A stretch of 64,000 bases of DNA, taken from Chitinophaga agri (lineage in GTDB: Bacteria; Bacteroidota; Bacteroidia; Chitinophagales; Chitinophagaceae). Shown piece after piece: positions 36,610 through 43,584 of this stretch. Where the stretch lies: assembly GCF_010093065.1 (NCBI RefSeq), contig NZ_CP048113.1:6094001-6158000 (forward strand). The letters are read 5' to 3'. The translations under genes were made by a program, and so were the position numbers. The notes beneath the pieces are model-generated. The model was given only the letters and a program-made list of their open reading frames with translations, searched no databases and had not been told where the DNA came from. The first letter of the stretch is position 1; every line of letters starts with the position of its first letter.

Positions 36610-37692
36610 ATGAAACAACTTGTTACCGGCGCCTTCGCGGTGCTATTTTCATTTACGGCCATTGCTCAACAGACTGTTTCTGGTACGCTAAAAGGGGCTG
36701 ATGGAAAAAATCTCTATCTGTATTCGGATGATGATAATCATCCGAAAGACTCAGTGACACTGAAAGGTGGAAAGTTCTCCTTTACCGTACCTGCCACCGA
36801 AGGACCGAAGATCTTCGCGCTGATCTTACAGGATGTGCAAAACCCGCTGTTACTCGTTTCTGGAAAAGAGTCTTTACAGTATACGCTGACTGCTGAGGAG
36901 TTTCCCATTGCCACTTCTTTGAAAGCAAATGAGGAAAATAAGGCAATGCAGGCTTACCAGAAGACTTTCCTGACACTGGTTAAGCGTGCGCAGGGACTGA
37001 ATGAGGAAATGGCATCCCTCTCTGACAATGACGCTGCCGGTAAGAACGCGATCCGTGCTAAAGCGGCCATGTTCAATGATGACGTCGTGACAACAGGAAC
37101 GGATTTCATCAAGGGACATCCCAAACAGATCGCAAGTATCTGGATACTGGTGAATGAATTACGTAACAGACTGGAACCGGATGATTTCGAGAAGTATTAT
37201 AACATGCTGGATAAGCAGCCAAAAACATCCAAATATGGTGTAGCGGCAGCTAAATATATCAACAGTATCAAAGGAGATGAAGGCGTTGTCGCGATGGACT
37301 TTACCCAGGAAGATATCAACGGAAAGCAGGTCAGCCTGTCCTCATTCCGCGGTAAATATGTGCTGGTTGACTTCTGGGCAAGCTGGTGTGGTCCCTGCAG
37401 GGCTGAAAATCCGAACGTAGTGAAGGCATTTGAACGCTTTAAAGGCAAGAACTTCACTATCCTGGGTGTCTCGCTGGACCAGAATAAGGACCGCTGGCTG
37501 GGAGCTGTAAAGCAGGATAATCTCCAATGGACCCAGGTCTCCGATCTGAAAGGATGGGGAAATGAGGTCGCCCAACTGTACCGTATCAGTGCGATTCCTG
37601 CTAACCTGCTGATCGATCCGGAGGGTAAGATCATCGCCCGCAACCTGAGAGGCAGCGCATTGGAAGCTAAATTGCAACAAATATTAAAATAA
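36610..37692 (+). CDS. exported DUF4369/TlpA-like thioredoxin-family protein (copy 1)
   Basis: A 360-aa exported protein with a signal peptide ending near AIAQQ. Residues about 22-125 match DUF4369 (TVSGTLKGADGKNLYLYSDDD), a helical linker follows, and residues about 225-360 form a TlpA/AhpC thioredoxin fold. The redox site is WASWCGPCRAENPN with C260 and C263. It probably reduces periplasmic or outer-membrane-associated disulfides, perhaps in cytochrome maturation. It begins only 25 bases after hisIE, so read-through from the his cluster is possible. A terminator follows. The next gene is a paralogue. Confidence 0.85.
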   Translation: MKQLVTGAFAVLFSFTAIAQQTVSGTLKGADGKNLYLYSDDDNHPKDSVTLKGGKFSFTVPATEGPKIFALILQDVQNPLLLVSGKESLQYTLTAEEFPIATSLKANEENKAMQAYQKTFLTLVKRAQGLNEEMASLSDNDAAGKNAIRAKAAMFNDDVVTTGTDFIKGHPKQIASIWILVNELRNRLEPDDFEKYYNMLDKQPKTSKYGVAAAKYINSIKGDEGVVAMDFTQEDINGKQVSLSSFRGKYVLVDFWASWCGPCRAENPNVVKAFERFKGKNFTILGVSLDQNKDRWLGAVKQDNLQWTQVSDLKGWGNEVAQLYRISAIPANLLIDPEGKIIARNLRGSALEAKLQQILK

Positions 37693-37701
37693 CTTACTTA
37701 C

Positions 37702-37732
37702 CGGCCTCGTTCCCACACGAGGCCGCTTTGTT
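37702..37732 (+). terminator. terminator after TlpA-like copy 1
   Basis: A 9-bp stem (37702-37710 with 37717-37725, CGGCCTCGT) has a 6-base loop and is followed by the T-rich CTTTGTTT. It separates the two TlpA-like paralogues into different transcripts. Confidence 0.7.
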
Positions 37733-37821
37733 TACTGTCACCACCTTCACCGTTTATCACAATCAGGTTGATTTTCCTCCCGGGATATGTGAATTTCGTT
37801 AGTCTTAAATAATCTAAATCA

Positions 37822-38955
37822 ATGAAGTCCTTGATGATGGCCGTGGCGCTTCTTGCGCCTATGGTCCTGTTGGCGCAGGAAAAATGGAAGGGAGAGCAGG
37901 CGTTTACGATCCAGGGAACTGTTACTGCATTACAGAAGCCGGCGAAAGTATATTTAAATGTAAAACGTTACGGAGATAATACGTTGGATAGTGCTGAAGT
38001 AAAAGATGGGCAGTTTTCTTTTGCCGGCAAACTGGCGGAACCGACACTGGCTAATCTTTACCTGAAAGTGCTCGATCCGGAAATGCCGGAACGTAAAGGC
38101 TGTGACGTGCTGACAGTATTCCTGGACAAGGGTAATATCACCCTCACGGCGGAAGACTCGATCAGCCATGCAGTGGTGAAAGGATCTGTGGCCAATAATG
38201 ATTACCTCCAGCTCAATAACCTCCTGAAAGATGTGAACAAACGGCTGGACGAACTGGAAAAACAATACCGGCAGGCATATATGGCTGAAGATGAAGAAGG
38301 TATGAAGCGGATGGAGCCACAGTTTGATGAACTGGAAGCCAGGAAAAAGCAGGTAATGGCCGATTTTCTGAAGAATAACAGCAACTCTCCGATCGGGTTG
38401 TATATACTGAATAAGTACGCAGACTATGATATCAATCTGACGGAAATAGAGCCTATGTTCAATAAACTGAGCAGGCACCTGCGTAATACCCCTTCCGGGA
38501 AGGAGTTTGCCGCCGGACTGGATAAAGCCAAGAAGACAGCAGTAGGGCAGCCGGCAATGGATTTTGACCAGCCGGATAAAGACGGAAAGAATGTAACGCT
38601 GGCATCCTATAAAGGTAAATATGTGCTCATCGGCTTCTGGGCCAGCTGGTGTGGACCATGCAGGGCGGAAAATCCGAATGTACTGAAGGCCTACAGCCGG
38701 TTCCGGGACAGAGGGTTCGACGTGGTGTCTATCTCCCTGGATGAGAAAAAGGAAAAATGGCTGGCCGCTATCCAGGCCGATAACCTGGCATGGACACAGC
38801 TGTCTGATCTGAAGGGATGGAGGAATGCAGTGGCAGAAAAGTATGGTATCAAGGCTATCCCCCAGAATTTACTGATCGATCCTAATGGAAATATCATCGC
38901 TAAAAATCTACGGGGAGATGCCCTGGAACGCAAGCTGGAAGAAGTGTTAAAGTAG
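37822..38955 (+). CDS. exported DUF4369/TlpA-like thioredoxin-family protein (copy 2)
   Basis: A 377-aa paralogue of the gene before it. A signal peptide ends near LLAQ, residues about 28-135 are DUF4369-like, and an acidic coiled segment (about 135-185, rich in Lys, Glu and Met) follows. The TlpA domain covers about 240-377, with redox site WASWCGPCRAENPN at C277 and C280. The C-terminal 60 residues are nearly superimposable on copy 1 (DLKGWRNAVAEKYGIKAIPQ and DLKGWGNEVAQLYRISAIPA). Copies have diverged in the N-terminal half, which suggests different partners. A strong terminator follows. Confidence 0.85.
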   Translation: MKSLMMAVALLAPMVLLAQEKWKGEQAFTIQGTVTALQKPAKVYLNVKRYGDNTLDSAEVKDGQFSFAGKLAEPTLANLYLKVLDPEMPERKGCDVLTVFLDKGNITLTAEDSISHAVVKGSVANNDYLQLNNLLKDVNKRLDELEKQYRQAYMAEDEEGMKRMEPQFDELEARKKQVMADFLKNNSNSPIGLYILNKYADYDINLTEIEPMFNKLSRHLRNTPSGKEFAAGLDKAKKTAVGQPAMDFDQPDKDGKNVTLASYKGKYVLIGFWASWCGPCRAENPNVLKAYSRFRDRGFDVVSISLDEKKEKWLAAIQADNLAWTQLSDLKGWRNAVAEKYGIKAIPQNLLIDPNGNIIAKNLRGDALERKLEEVLK

Positions 38956-38974
38956 AATATACCCAGTTATGGGG

Positions 38975-39017
38975 AATAAGGGCACCTGTCGGTTAACAGG
39001 TGTCCTTATTTTTTTAT
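38975..39017 (+). terminator. terminator after TlpA-like copy 2
   Basis: A 15-bp stem (38975-38989 with 38996-39010, one G-U pair) has the loop CGGTTA and is followed by a run of seven T. It cleanly isolates the BlaI/M56 pair from upstream transcription. Confidence 0.85.
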
Positions 39018-39060
39018 TTGGTGGTTTACGAAAGTTTCGTAGATTTACGAAACAATCGTA
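39017..39060 (+). promoter_or_regulatory. promoter with twin BlaI-type operator
   Basis: TTTG at 39017-39020 and TAGATTTA at 39040-39047 (19 bases apart) form a promoter. Two operators overlap it: the perfect palindrome TACGAAAGTTTCGTA at 39027-39041 and TACGAAACAATCGTA at 39046-39060. Their centres are 19 bases apart, close to two helical turns. This is the kind of dyad a BlaI/MecI dimer pair would bind to repress its own operon. Confidence 0.8.
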
Positions 39061-39086
39061 GATGATTGTCTTTAAAAAGAATAACT

Positions 39087-39443
39087 ATGGAAAAGTTAAC
39101 GCAGCAGGAGGAACTTGCTATGATAGCGATATGGAAAACAGGTGGTGGTTCTGTAAAGGATTTCCTGGAAGTACATCCTGCTCCCCAGCCGCCTTATACT
39201 ACTCTCGCATCAACGATCAGGAACCTCGAAAAGAAGGGGTTCGTGAGCAGCCGTAAGACAGGGAACGTCTATGAGTATACACCTATAATTGCGGAAGAGG
39301 TGTACAAACAACAGTTCATGAGCGGATTTGTGAAAGACTATTTTGAAGATTCCTATAAAGCCCTGGTGACATTCTTTGCCAAAGAGAAGAAGATCTCACC
39401 GGAAGAACTGAAAGAAATTGTCAGGATGATTGAGAAAAACTAA
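39087..39443 (+). CDS. BlaI/MecI/CopY-family repressor
   Basis: A 118-aa winged-helix repressor. It starts MEKLTQQEELAMIAIWKTGGGSV and has the recognition region PPYTTLASTIRNLEKKGFVSSRKTGNVYEYTP, then a C-terminal dimerisation helix set. The ATG at 39087 was chosen over an in-frame TTG at 39066, because the family normally starts with the LTQQEELAM helix. It is followed after 5 bases by an M56 peptidase gene. In the BlaR1/BlaI model the membrane peptidase relays a signal that releases the repressor from its operator, which is visible just upstream. Confidence 0.93.
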   Translation: MEKLTQQEELAMIAIWKTGGGSVKDFLEVHPAPQPPYTTLASTIRNLEKKGFVSSRKTGNVYEYTPIIAEEVYKQQFMSGFVKDYFEDSYKALVTFFAKEKKISPEELKEIVRMIEKN

Positions 39444-39448
39444 TCACC

Positions 39449-41083
39449 ATGCTTATCTATTTGCTTAAAGCCAACATCGTACTTGTTTTGTTTTACCTCG
39501 CCTATCGTTTCGGATTAAGGCGGTTGACCTTCTACACGCTGAACCGTTTTTTCCTGGTGGGCGGCATTGTCTGCGCAACGGTGGCTCCGTTGATCGATCC
39601 TTCTGTTTTCATCAGGGAACACCATGAGCTGAATGCTGTAGCAGAAGCGTATATACCAGATCTTTCCGCTTTGGGACAACATCCGGCGGAGCCGTTTATC
39701 AACAGGCTGGTGGTGTATGTGTTCTGGATAGGTGTGATGGTAATGACTATCCGTCTGGTCATTCAGCTGTTATCTCTGTGGAAGTTGCACCGGCAAACCC
39801 GCAAGACCCTTTATGATGATAAGTCCTTGCGTATCATGGAGAAAGAAGCTAACCCGTTCTCTTTCATGCGCAATATTTATATCAATCCTTCTCTGCATAC
39901 GCCGGAGGAATTCAGTTCCATTATCGAGCATGAAAAAGTTCATGTGCAGCAGTGGCATACACTGGACGTACTGCTGGGAGAGCTGAACAAGATCTTCTAC
40001 TGGTTCAACCCGGGGGCATGGCTGATGAGTATCGCCATCCGTGAAAACCTGGAGTTCATTACCGACAGGAGCATCCTGCGGCAGGGAATAGATGCAAAAG
40101 CATATCAATACAGTCTTTTAAAAGTAAGTGGGATCCCATATGCGACGGCCATCGCGAACAATTTCAATTTCTCACACTTAAAACAAAGGATCATGATGAT
40201 GAATAAGAAAAGATCATCCAGTTATCACCTGATGCGCTATGTAGCGCTTGGAGGTATGATGGGGATCGCGGTACTATCACTGAATTTCACAAGCGCCATC
40301 GCTAAGGCAGAGACGTCTGCCAGGACATTGGCCGCTGTATTTCAGGCTGATACCCTGCAACCTGTTCCACCACCACCACCTCCTCCTCCTGCACCTCCGG
40401 TACCGCCGCCACCACCACCTCCTGTAAAGGGGAAAGTAAAAGCTGCGAAACCTGCCCCACCAGCACCTCCGGCTGTACCAGCACCGGCTGCTGCTCCGGC
40501 TGCCACGTCCATCCCTGCTCCGCTGACACTCAATGAGTCTCCGGTATCGGGCGAAACGGTAATGGTCAAGGCGCAGTCAGACGAGCAGCAGGATCATCCC
40601 AAGATTGTCCTGAGATCAGGAACGGGAGCCACTCCTCTATATGTCATAGATGATGTGCCTTATGGACATACCTTACCGGCAAATCTGTCCCCTGAAAATA
40701 TCAGTTCTATACATGTGTTCAAAGGGGAAAGTGCAACGGGCATATATGGAACTGCCGGTGCAAATGGTGTAATAAAGGTTTACACCAAAGGGTATCAGAA
40801 CGAGCCCAATGTACAGTTTGTGGATAACATAAAAGCTAAAGACAACTTAACTGCTGCTCCTGTAAAACTTACAGAAGTAAAGACAGATGCGAAATCCCAG
40901 GTGTCAGCTAATCCCGATATTGTTACAAGAATAGAAGGAGACGGCGTCGCTACCTATATTAATGAAGATGGTAGTAAACAGCTGTCAGGAAAACGTAAAC
41001 AAAGCAGAAAAGCGGAAAAATTAACAGAAGTCCGCAGTACGAATACTGATACTAAAAATCAGTCGTCTACCGGAACCAGATAG
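39449..41083 (+). CDS. M56 (BlaR1-type) membrane metallopeptidase with Pro-rich spacer and TonB-receptor-plug-like domain
   Basis: A 544-aa protein. Hydrophobic segments near residues 1-20, 33-50, 88-108 and 270-290 anchor it in the inner membrane. The zinc motif HEKVH is at residues 161-165. After the last membrane helix comes a proline-rich stretch (about 305-360, many PPPP runs) that could span the periplasm. Then about residues 390-455 resemble a TonB-receptor plug: PLYVIDDVPYG, LSPENISSIHVFKGESATGIYG and GANGVIKVYTKG. It is not a penicillin-binding sensor domain as in BlaR1. The signal sensed is unknown. It is paired with the BlaI-type gene 5 bases upstream and followed by a long terminator. 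Confidence 0.85.
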   Translation: MLIYLLKANIVLVLFYLAYRFGLRRLTFYTLNRFFLVGGIVCATVAPLIDPSVFIREHHELNAVAEAYIPDLSALGQHPAEPFINRLVVYVFWIGVMVMTIRLVIQLLSLWKLHRQTRKTLYDDKSLRIMEKEANPFSFMRNIYINPSLHTPEEFSSIIEHEKVHVQQWHTLDVLLGELNKIFYWFNPGAWLMSIAIRENLEFITDRSILRQGIDAKAYQYSLLKVSGIPYATAIANNFNFSHLKQRIMMMNKKRSSSYHLMRYVALGGMMGIAVLSLNFTSAIAKAETSARTLAAVFQADTLQPVPPPPPPPPAPPVPPPPPPPVKGKVKAAKPAPPAPPAVPAPAAAPAATSIPAPLTLNESPVSGETVMVKAQSDEQQDHPKIVLRSGTGATPLYVIDDVPYGHTLPANLSPENISSIHVFKGESATGIYGTAGANGVIKVYTKGYQNEPNVQFVDNIKAKDNLTAAPVKLTEVKTDAKSQVSANPDIVTRIEGDGVATYINEDGSKQLSGKRKQSRKAEKLTEVRSTNTDTKNQSSTGTR

Positions 41084-41097
41084 TCCCCTGGTTATAT

Positions 41098-41144
41098 AAA
41101 AAGCAAAAGCCGTTCACCTTCCAGGTGGACGGCTTTTGCTTTTT
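41098..41144. terminator. long terminator after the M56 gene
   Basis: A 22-bp stem (41098-41119 with 41123-41144, one G-U pair) has a 3-base loop. The A-rich left flank and T-rich right flank make it effective on the plus strand and possibly both strands. Confidence 0.88.
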
Positions 41145-41204
41145 ATGTGTTTATATAGCATTTAGTATTCAATCTATACAGTCACCTCAAGATTATTTAT
41201 ATAT

Positions 41205-41244
41205 CATTTATATATCCCTTGGATATTCAAGTGATATATAAATG
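41205..41244. repeat. 40-nt near-perfect palindrome upstream of the 179-aa gene
   Basis: Outer arms CATTTATATATC (41205-41216) and GATATATAAATG (41233-41244) are perfect complements. The inside continues with CTTG and CAAG, so 36 of 40 positions obey dyad symmetry. It ends 22 bases before the TTG of the promoter at 41266, a position suited to an activator or a silencing protein. It could also be a cruciform or a protein-independent fold. Confidence 0.7.
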
Positions 41245-41265
41245 ACGTATTAGTACTCATTCAGA

Positions 41266-41296
41266 TTGGATGCCTCATCAATACTAAGTACCTTTG
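41266..41296 (+). promoter_or_regulatory. promoter of the 179-aa gene
   Basis: TTG at 41266-41268 and TACCTTTG at 41289-41296 are 20 bases apart; the second element is a perfect TAnnTTTG. It lies 27 bases before the start codon. Confidence 0.65.
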
Positions 41297-41322
41297 TAAC
41301 TATTACCTCAAAATGAATTATT

Positions 41323-41862
41323 ATGGCCATTGTTAAAGACAATATCCTTCTGCAGCTCGTCCGCGGCTCTATAGGCAGACAAATCACCATCTACGAAAGG
41401 AATGGACAGATCATTATGGCGAAGAAGCGCCGTCCTTCCAATAAGAAACCAACACAGAAACAGCTGGAAGCCAGGCTTAAAATGCGTGTAGCGGCTGATC
41501 TGGCGAGGGATATGATGAATGATCCCGAGATCAAGGCGTATTACGCCTCGCTGGCCGGACCCGGGCAGAACGCCTATAATATGGCTGTAAAGGATGCTTA
41601 CCGCTCTCCTGAAGTGCAGCAGATCCGGTTAGAAGAGACAAACGTGGTCGTGACCGCGAAAGATGAGTTCCGGGTAGCGGCAGTCACTGTGCAGGTAGTT
41701 GATAAGGAAGGAGTTATTACGGAAAGTGGTCCGGCGGTATTAGGCCGGAACGGGGTAGACTGGTACTATAAAGCAGCTGTGCTGCCTGCCGGCGGCAGGG
41801 TCATCGTGGTAGCAACAGACCTGCCCGGGAAGAAAACCACGAGAGAGCTGCTGTACACATAA
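41323..41862 (+). CDS. uncharacterised 179-aa protein
   Basis: I do not recognise this protein. It has no signal peptide and no membrane segment. Residues 1-30 (ILLQLVRGSIGRQITIYERNGQ) look like a small beta-structured start. Residues 30-60 are very basic (KKRRPSNKKPTQKQLEARLKMR). The C-terminal half (about 95-179) has alternating hydrophobic strands such as VVVTAKDEFRVAAVTVQVVD and ends with a rather Ig-like segment. It stands alone between a long terminator upstream and a degraded SUMF1-like remnant on the other strand downstream. A strong promoter and a long palindrome precede it, so it is probably expressed and regulated. A nucleic-acid-binding role would fit the basic patch, but this is only an impression. 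Confidence 0.6.
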   Translation: MAIVKDNILLQLVRGSIGRQITIYERNGQIIMAKKRRPSNKKPTQKQLEARLKMRVAADLARDMMNDPEIKAYYASLAGPGQNAYNMAVKDAYRSPEVQQIRLEETNVVVTAKDEFRVAAVTVQVVDKEGVITESGPAVLGRNGVDWYYKAAVLPAGGRVIVVATDLPGKKTTRELLYT

Positions 41863-42080
41863 AAGAGCCACCACATATAGTATGTTTGGCCAGTCCCGGA
41901 ACATCAGGATCGTATCCGGTGGCGGGGCCCTGGGGATTATTGCCTTGTTTTCCCGCATAATAGCGGCTGTCATACCAGTCGACACCATTCCCATACATTA
42001 CCCGACATGTCGTATAAGCCTGTGGCTATAGGACTATGGAACATTTGTCCGGAATCGGGAATCCGCGGATTAAATTTTAG
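41850..42080 (-). pseudogene. frameshifted SUMF1/formylglycine-generating-enzyme-like remnant
   Basis: On the minus strand the frame from about 42080 reads IATGLYDMSGNVWEWC, a hallmark of SUMF1-fold proteins. It then breaks. One extra base at 41981 shifts the frame, after which DWYDSRYYAGKQGNNPQGP and GGSFMC continue the same fold. The frame is blocked after the start of the motif and the upstream two thirds of a normal gene are missing. The remaining end runs into the 3' end of the 179-aa gene. It is therefore a decayed fragment, not a working enzyme. The two pieces fit end to end at the same reading position, so the frameshift is real unless a sequencing error is present. Confidence 0.8.
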
Positions 42081-42105
42081 TCCCCTTAACAATTAAATAA
42101 TCAGC

Positions 42106-42127
42106 TTTACAAATAAACTATTGTAAA
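42106..42127. promoter_or_regulatory. small inverted repeat before the GH1 gene
   Basis: TTTACAA (42106-42112) and TTGTAAA (42121-42127) are perfect 7-base inverted repeats with an 8-base spacer, 20 bases before the GH1 start. It could be an operator; nothing identifies the binding protein. Confidence 0.35.
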
Positions 42128-42146
42128 CTGCATCCTTGTTTTATAT

Positions 42147-43502
42147 ATGGAACAATTTAGCGCACCTTTCAGCCGTCATGATTTTGGAGAGAATTTCCTT
42201 TGGGGAGTGACTATTTCTGCATTTCAGAATGAAGGTGCGTGCGATGCGGATGGCAAAGGAAAGTCTATCTGGGACGAGTTTACAGCAAAAAAAGGGAAGA
42301 TCAAAGACGGCACCAACGCCCTTGTAACAGTAGATTTCTATAACCGGTACCGGGAGGATATTCAGCTGGTGAAAAAGATGGGCTTCCAGGTATTCCGTTT
42401 TTCTATTTCCTGGCCACGTATACTGCCAATGGGCACTGGTAGCGTGAACCCTGCCGGCATTGCCTTTTATCACCGGGTGATAGATGCCTGTCTGGAAGCC
42501 GGTTTGATACCCTACGTAACATTATATCACTGGGATCTGCCACATGCATTGGAACAGAAAGGAGGATGGTGCCACCGGGGCGTCATCTTTGCTTTCGAGG
42601 AATATGTGCGTATATGCGTGCAGGAATATGGGGATAAAGTGAAGAACTGGGTGGTGATGAATGAGCCCTTTGGGTTTACCTCTCTGGGGTATATGCTGGG
42701 CGTACATGCACCGGGTAAATTTGGTATATCGTATTTCCTGCCGGCGGTGCATCATGTGTTACTGGCACAGGCAGCCGGAGCGAAGGTGATCCGGGCGACC
42801 GTAAAAGGGGCCAATATCGGGACGGCCTTGTCCAGTTCCTATATTTATCCATACACACAACAGGAAGGCGATATACAGGCCGCCAGGAAGGCGGACGCGC
42901 TGTTTAACAGACTATTTATTGAGCCTGTACTGGGCATGGGGTATCCGGTGGATGATTTTCCGCTGTTGCGCCGTATAGAGCGCCGCTATGCCTTGTGGCG
43001 GGACTGGGACCAGCTGGCTTTTGACTTTGATTTCATTGGCGTACAGAATTACTTTCCCCTGGTGGTGCGAAAGAATGCATTTATGCCGGTGGTAGGCATA
43101 TCTGAAGTGAAACCTAAGTTCCGCAAGGTACCGATAACAGCATTAGGATGGGAGATCAGTGGAGAGGGAATGTATGCGATCCTGAAACAGTTCGGCGCTT
43201 ACAAGGGAATTAAAAAGCTGATGGTGACGGAGAGTGGGGCTGCTTTTGCAGATATTATGAGTGGAGGGGCGATAGATGATCAGGACCGCATCGGGTATTT
43301 TAGGGAATACCTGGCAGGTGTGTTAAAAGCGAAGCGGGAGGGAGTGCCGGTAGAGGGTTACTTTGCCTGGACGTTAACAGATAATTTTGAATGGGCAGAG
43401 GGGTACCGCGCACGTTTCGGACTGGTGCATGTGGACCTGGATACGCAGGAACGGACGCTCAAAAGTTCCGGTCACTGGTTCCGGGAGCTGTTAACCATGT
43501 AA
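42147..43502 (+). CDS. GH1 family beta-glucosidase-like enzyme
   Basis: A 451-aa TIM-barrel enzyme without signal peptide, so cytoplasmic. It starts with FLWGVTISAFQNEGACDADG, and RFSISWPRILP is near residue 88. The acid/base Glu is in VVMNEPFGF (E173) and the nucleophile in VTESGAAF (E362). In most GH1 enzymes the last motif is TENG; here it is TESG. C-terminal YFAWTLTDNFEWAEGY is the usual sugar-binding loop. It probably hydrolyses beta-glucosides or related disaccharides. It stands alone with its own upstream dyad and a palindromic terminator. Confidence 0.9.
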   Translation: MEQFSAPFSRHDFGENFLWGVTISAFQNEGACDADGKGKSIWDEFTAKKGKIKDGTNALVTVDFYNRYREDIQLVKKMGFQVFRFSISWPRILPMGTGSVNPAGIAFYHRVIDACLEAGLIPYVTLYHWDLPHALEQKGGWCHRGVIFAFEEYVRICVQEYGDKVKNWVVMNEPFGFTSLGYMLGVHAPGKFGISYFLPAVHHVLLAQAAGAKVIRATVKGANIGTALSSSYIYPYTQQEGDIQAARKADALFNRLFIEPVLGMGYPVDDFPLLRRIERRYALWRDWDQLAFDFDFIGVQNYFPLVVRKNAFMPVVGISEVKPKFRKVPITALGWEISGEGMYAILKQFGAYKGIKKLMVTESGAAFADIMSGGAIDDQDRIGYFREYLAGVLKAKREGVPVEGYFAWTLTDNFEWAEGYRARFGLVHVDLDTQERTLKSSGHWFRELLTM

Positions 43503-43529
43503 ATAAGGATGGAAGCTATTCAGATAGAA

Positions 43530-43557
43530 AAAGCCCATAGCATATGCTATGGGCTTT
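43530..43557. terminator. bidirectional terminator between GH1 and the minus-strand genes
   Basis: A perfect 28-base palindrome (AAAGCCCATAGCAT mirrored) is A-rich on the left and ends in TTTAATATTTT. It can stop transcription arriving from the GH1 gene on the plus strand and from the outer-membrane protein gene on the minus strand. Confidence 0.85.
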
Positions 43558-43584
43558 AATATTTTCGGTAACCGGATCATCAGA

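Noticed and set aside
40302..40569. Gly-rich frames on the minus strand
   Set aside because: They are the complement of the Pro-rich spacer of the M56 protein, not genes.
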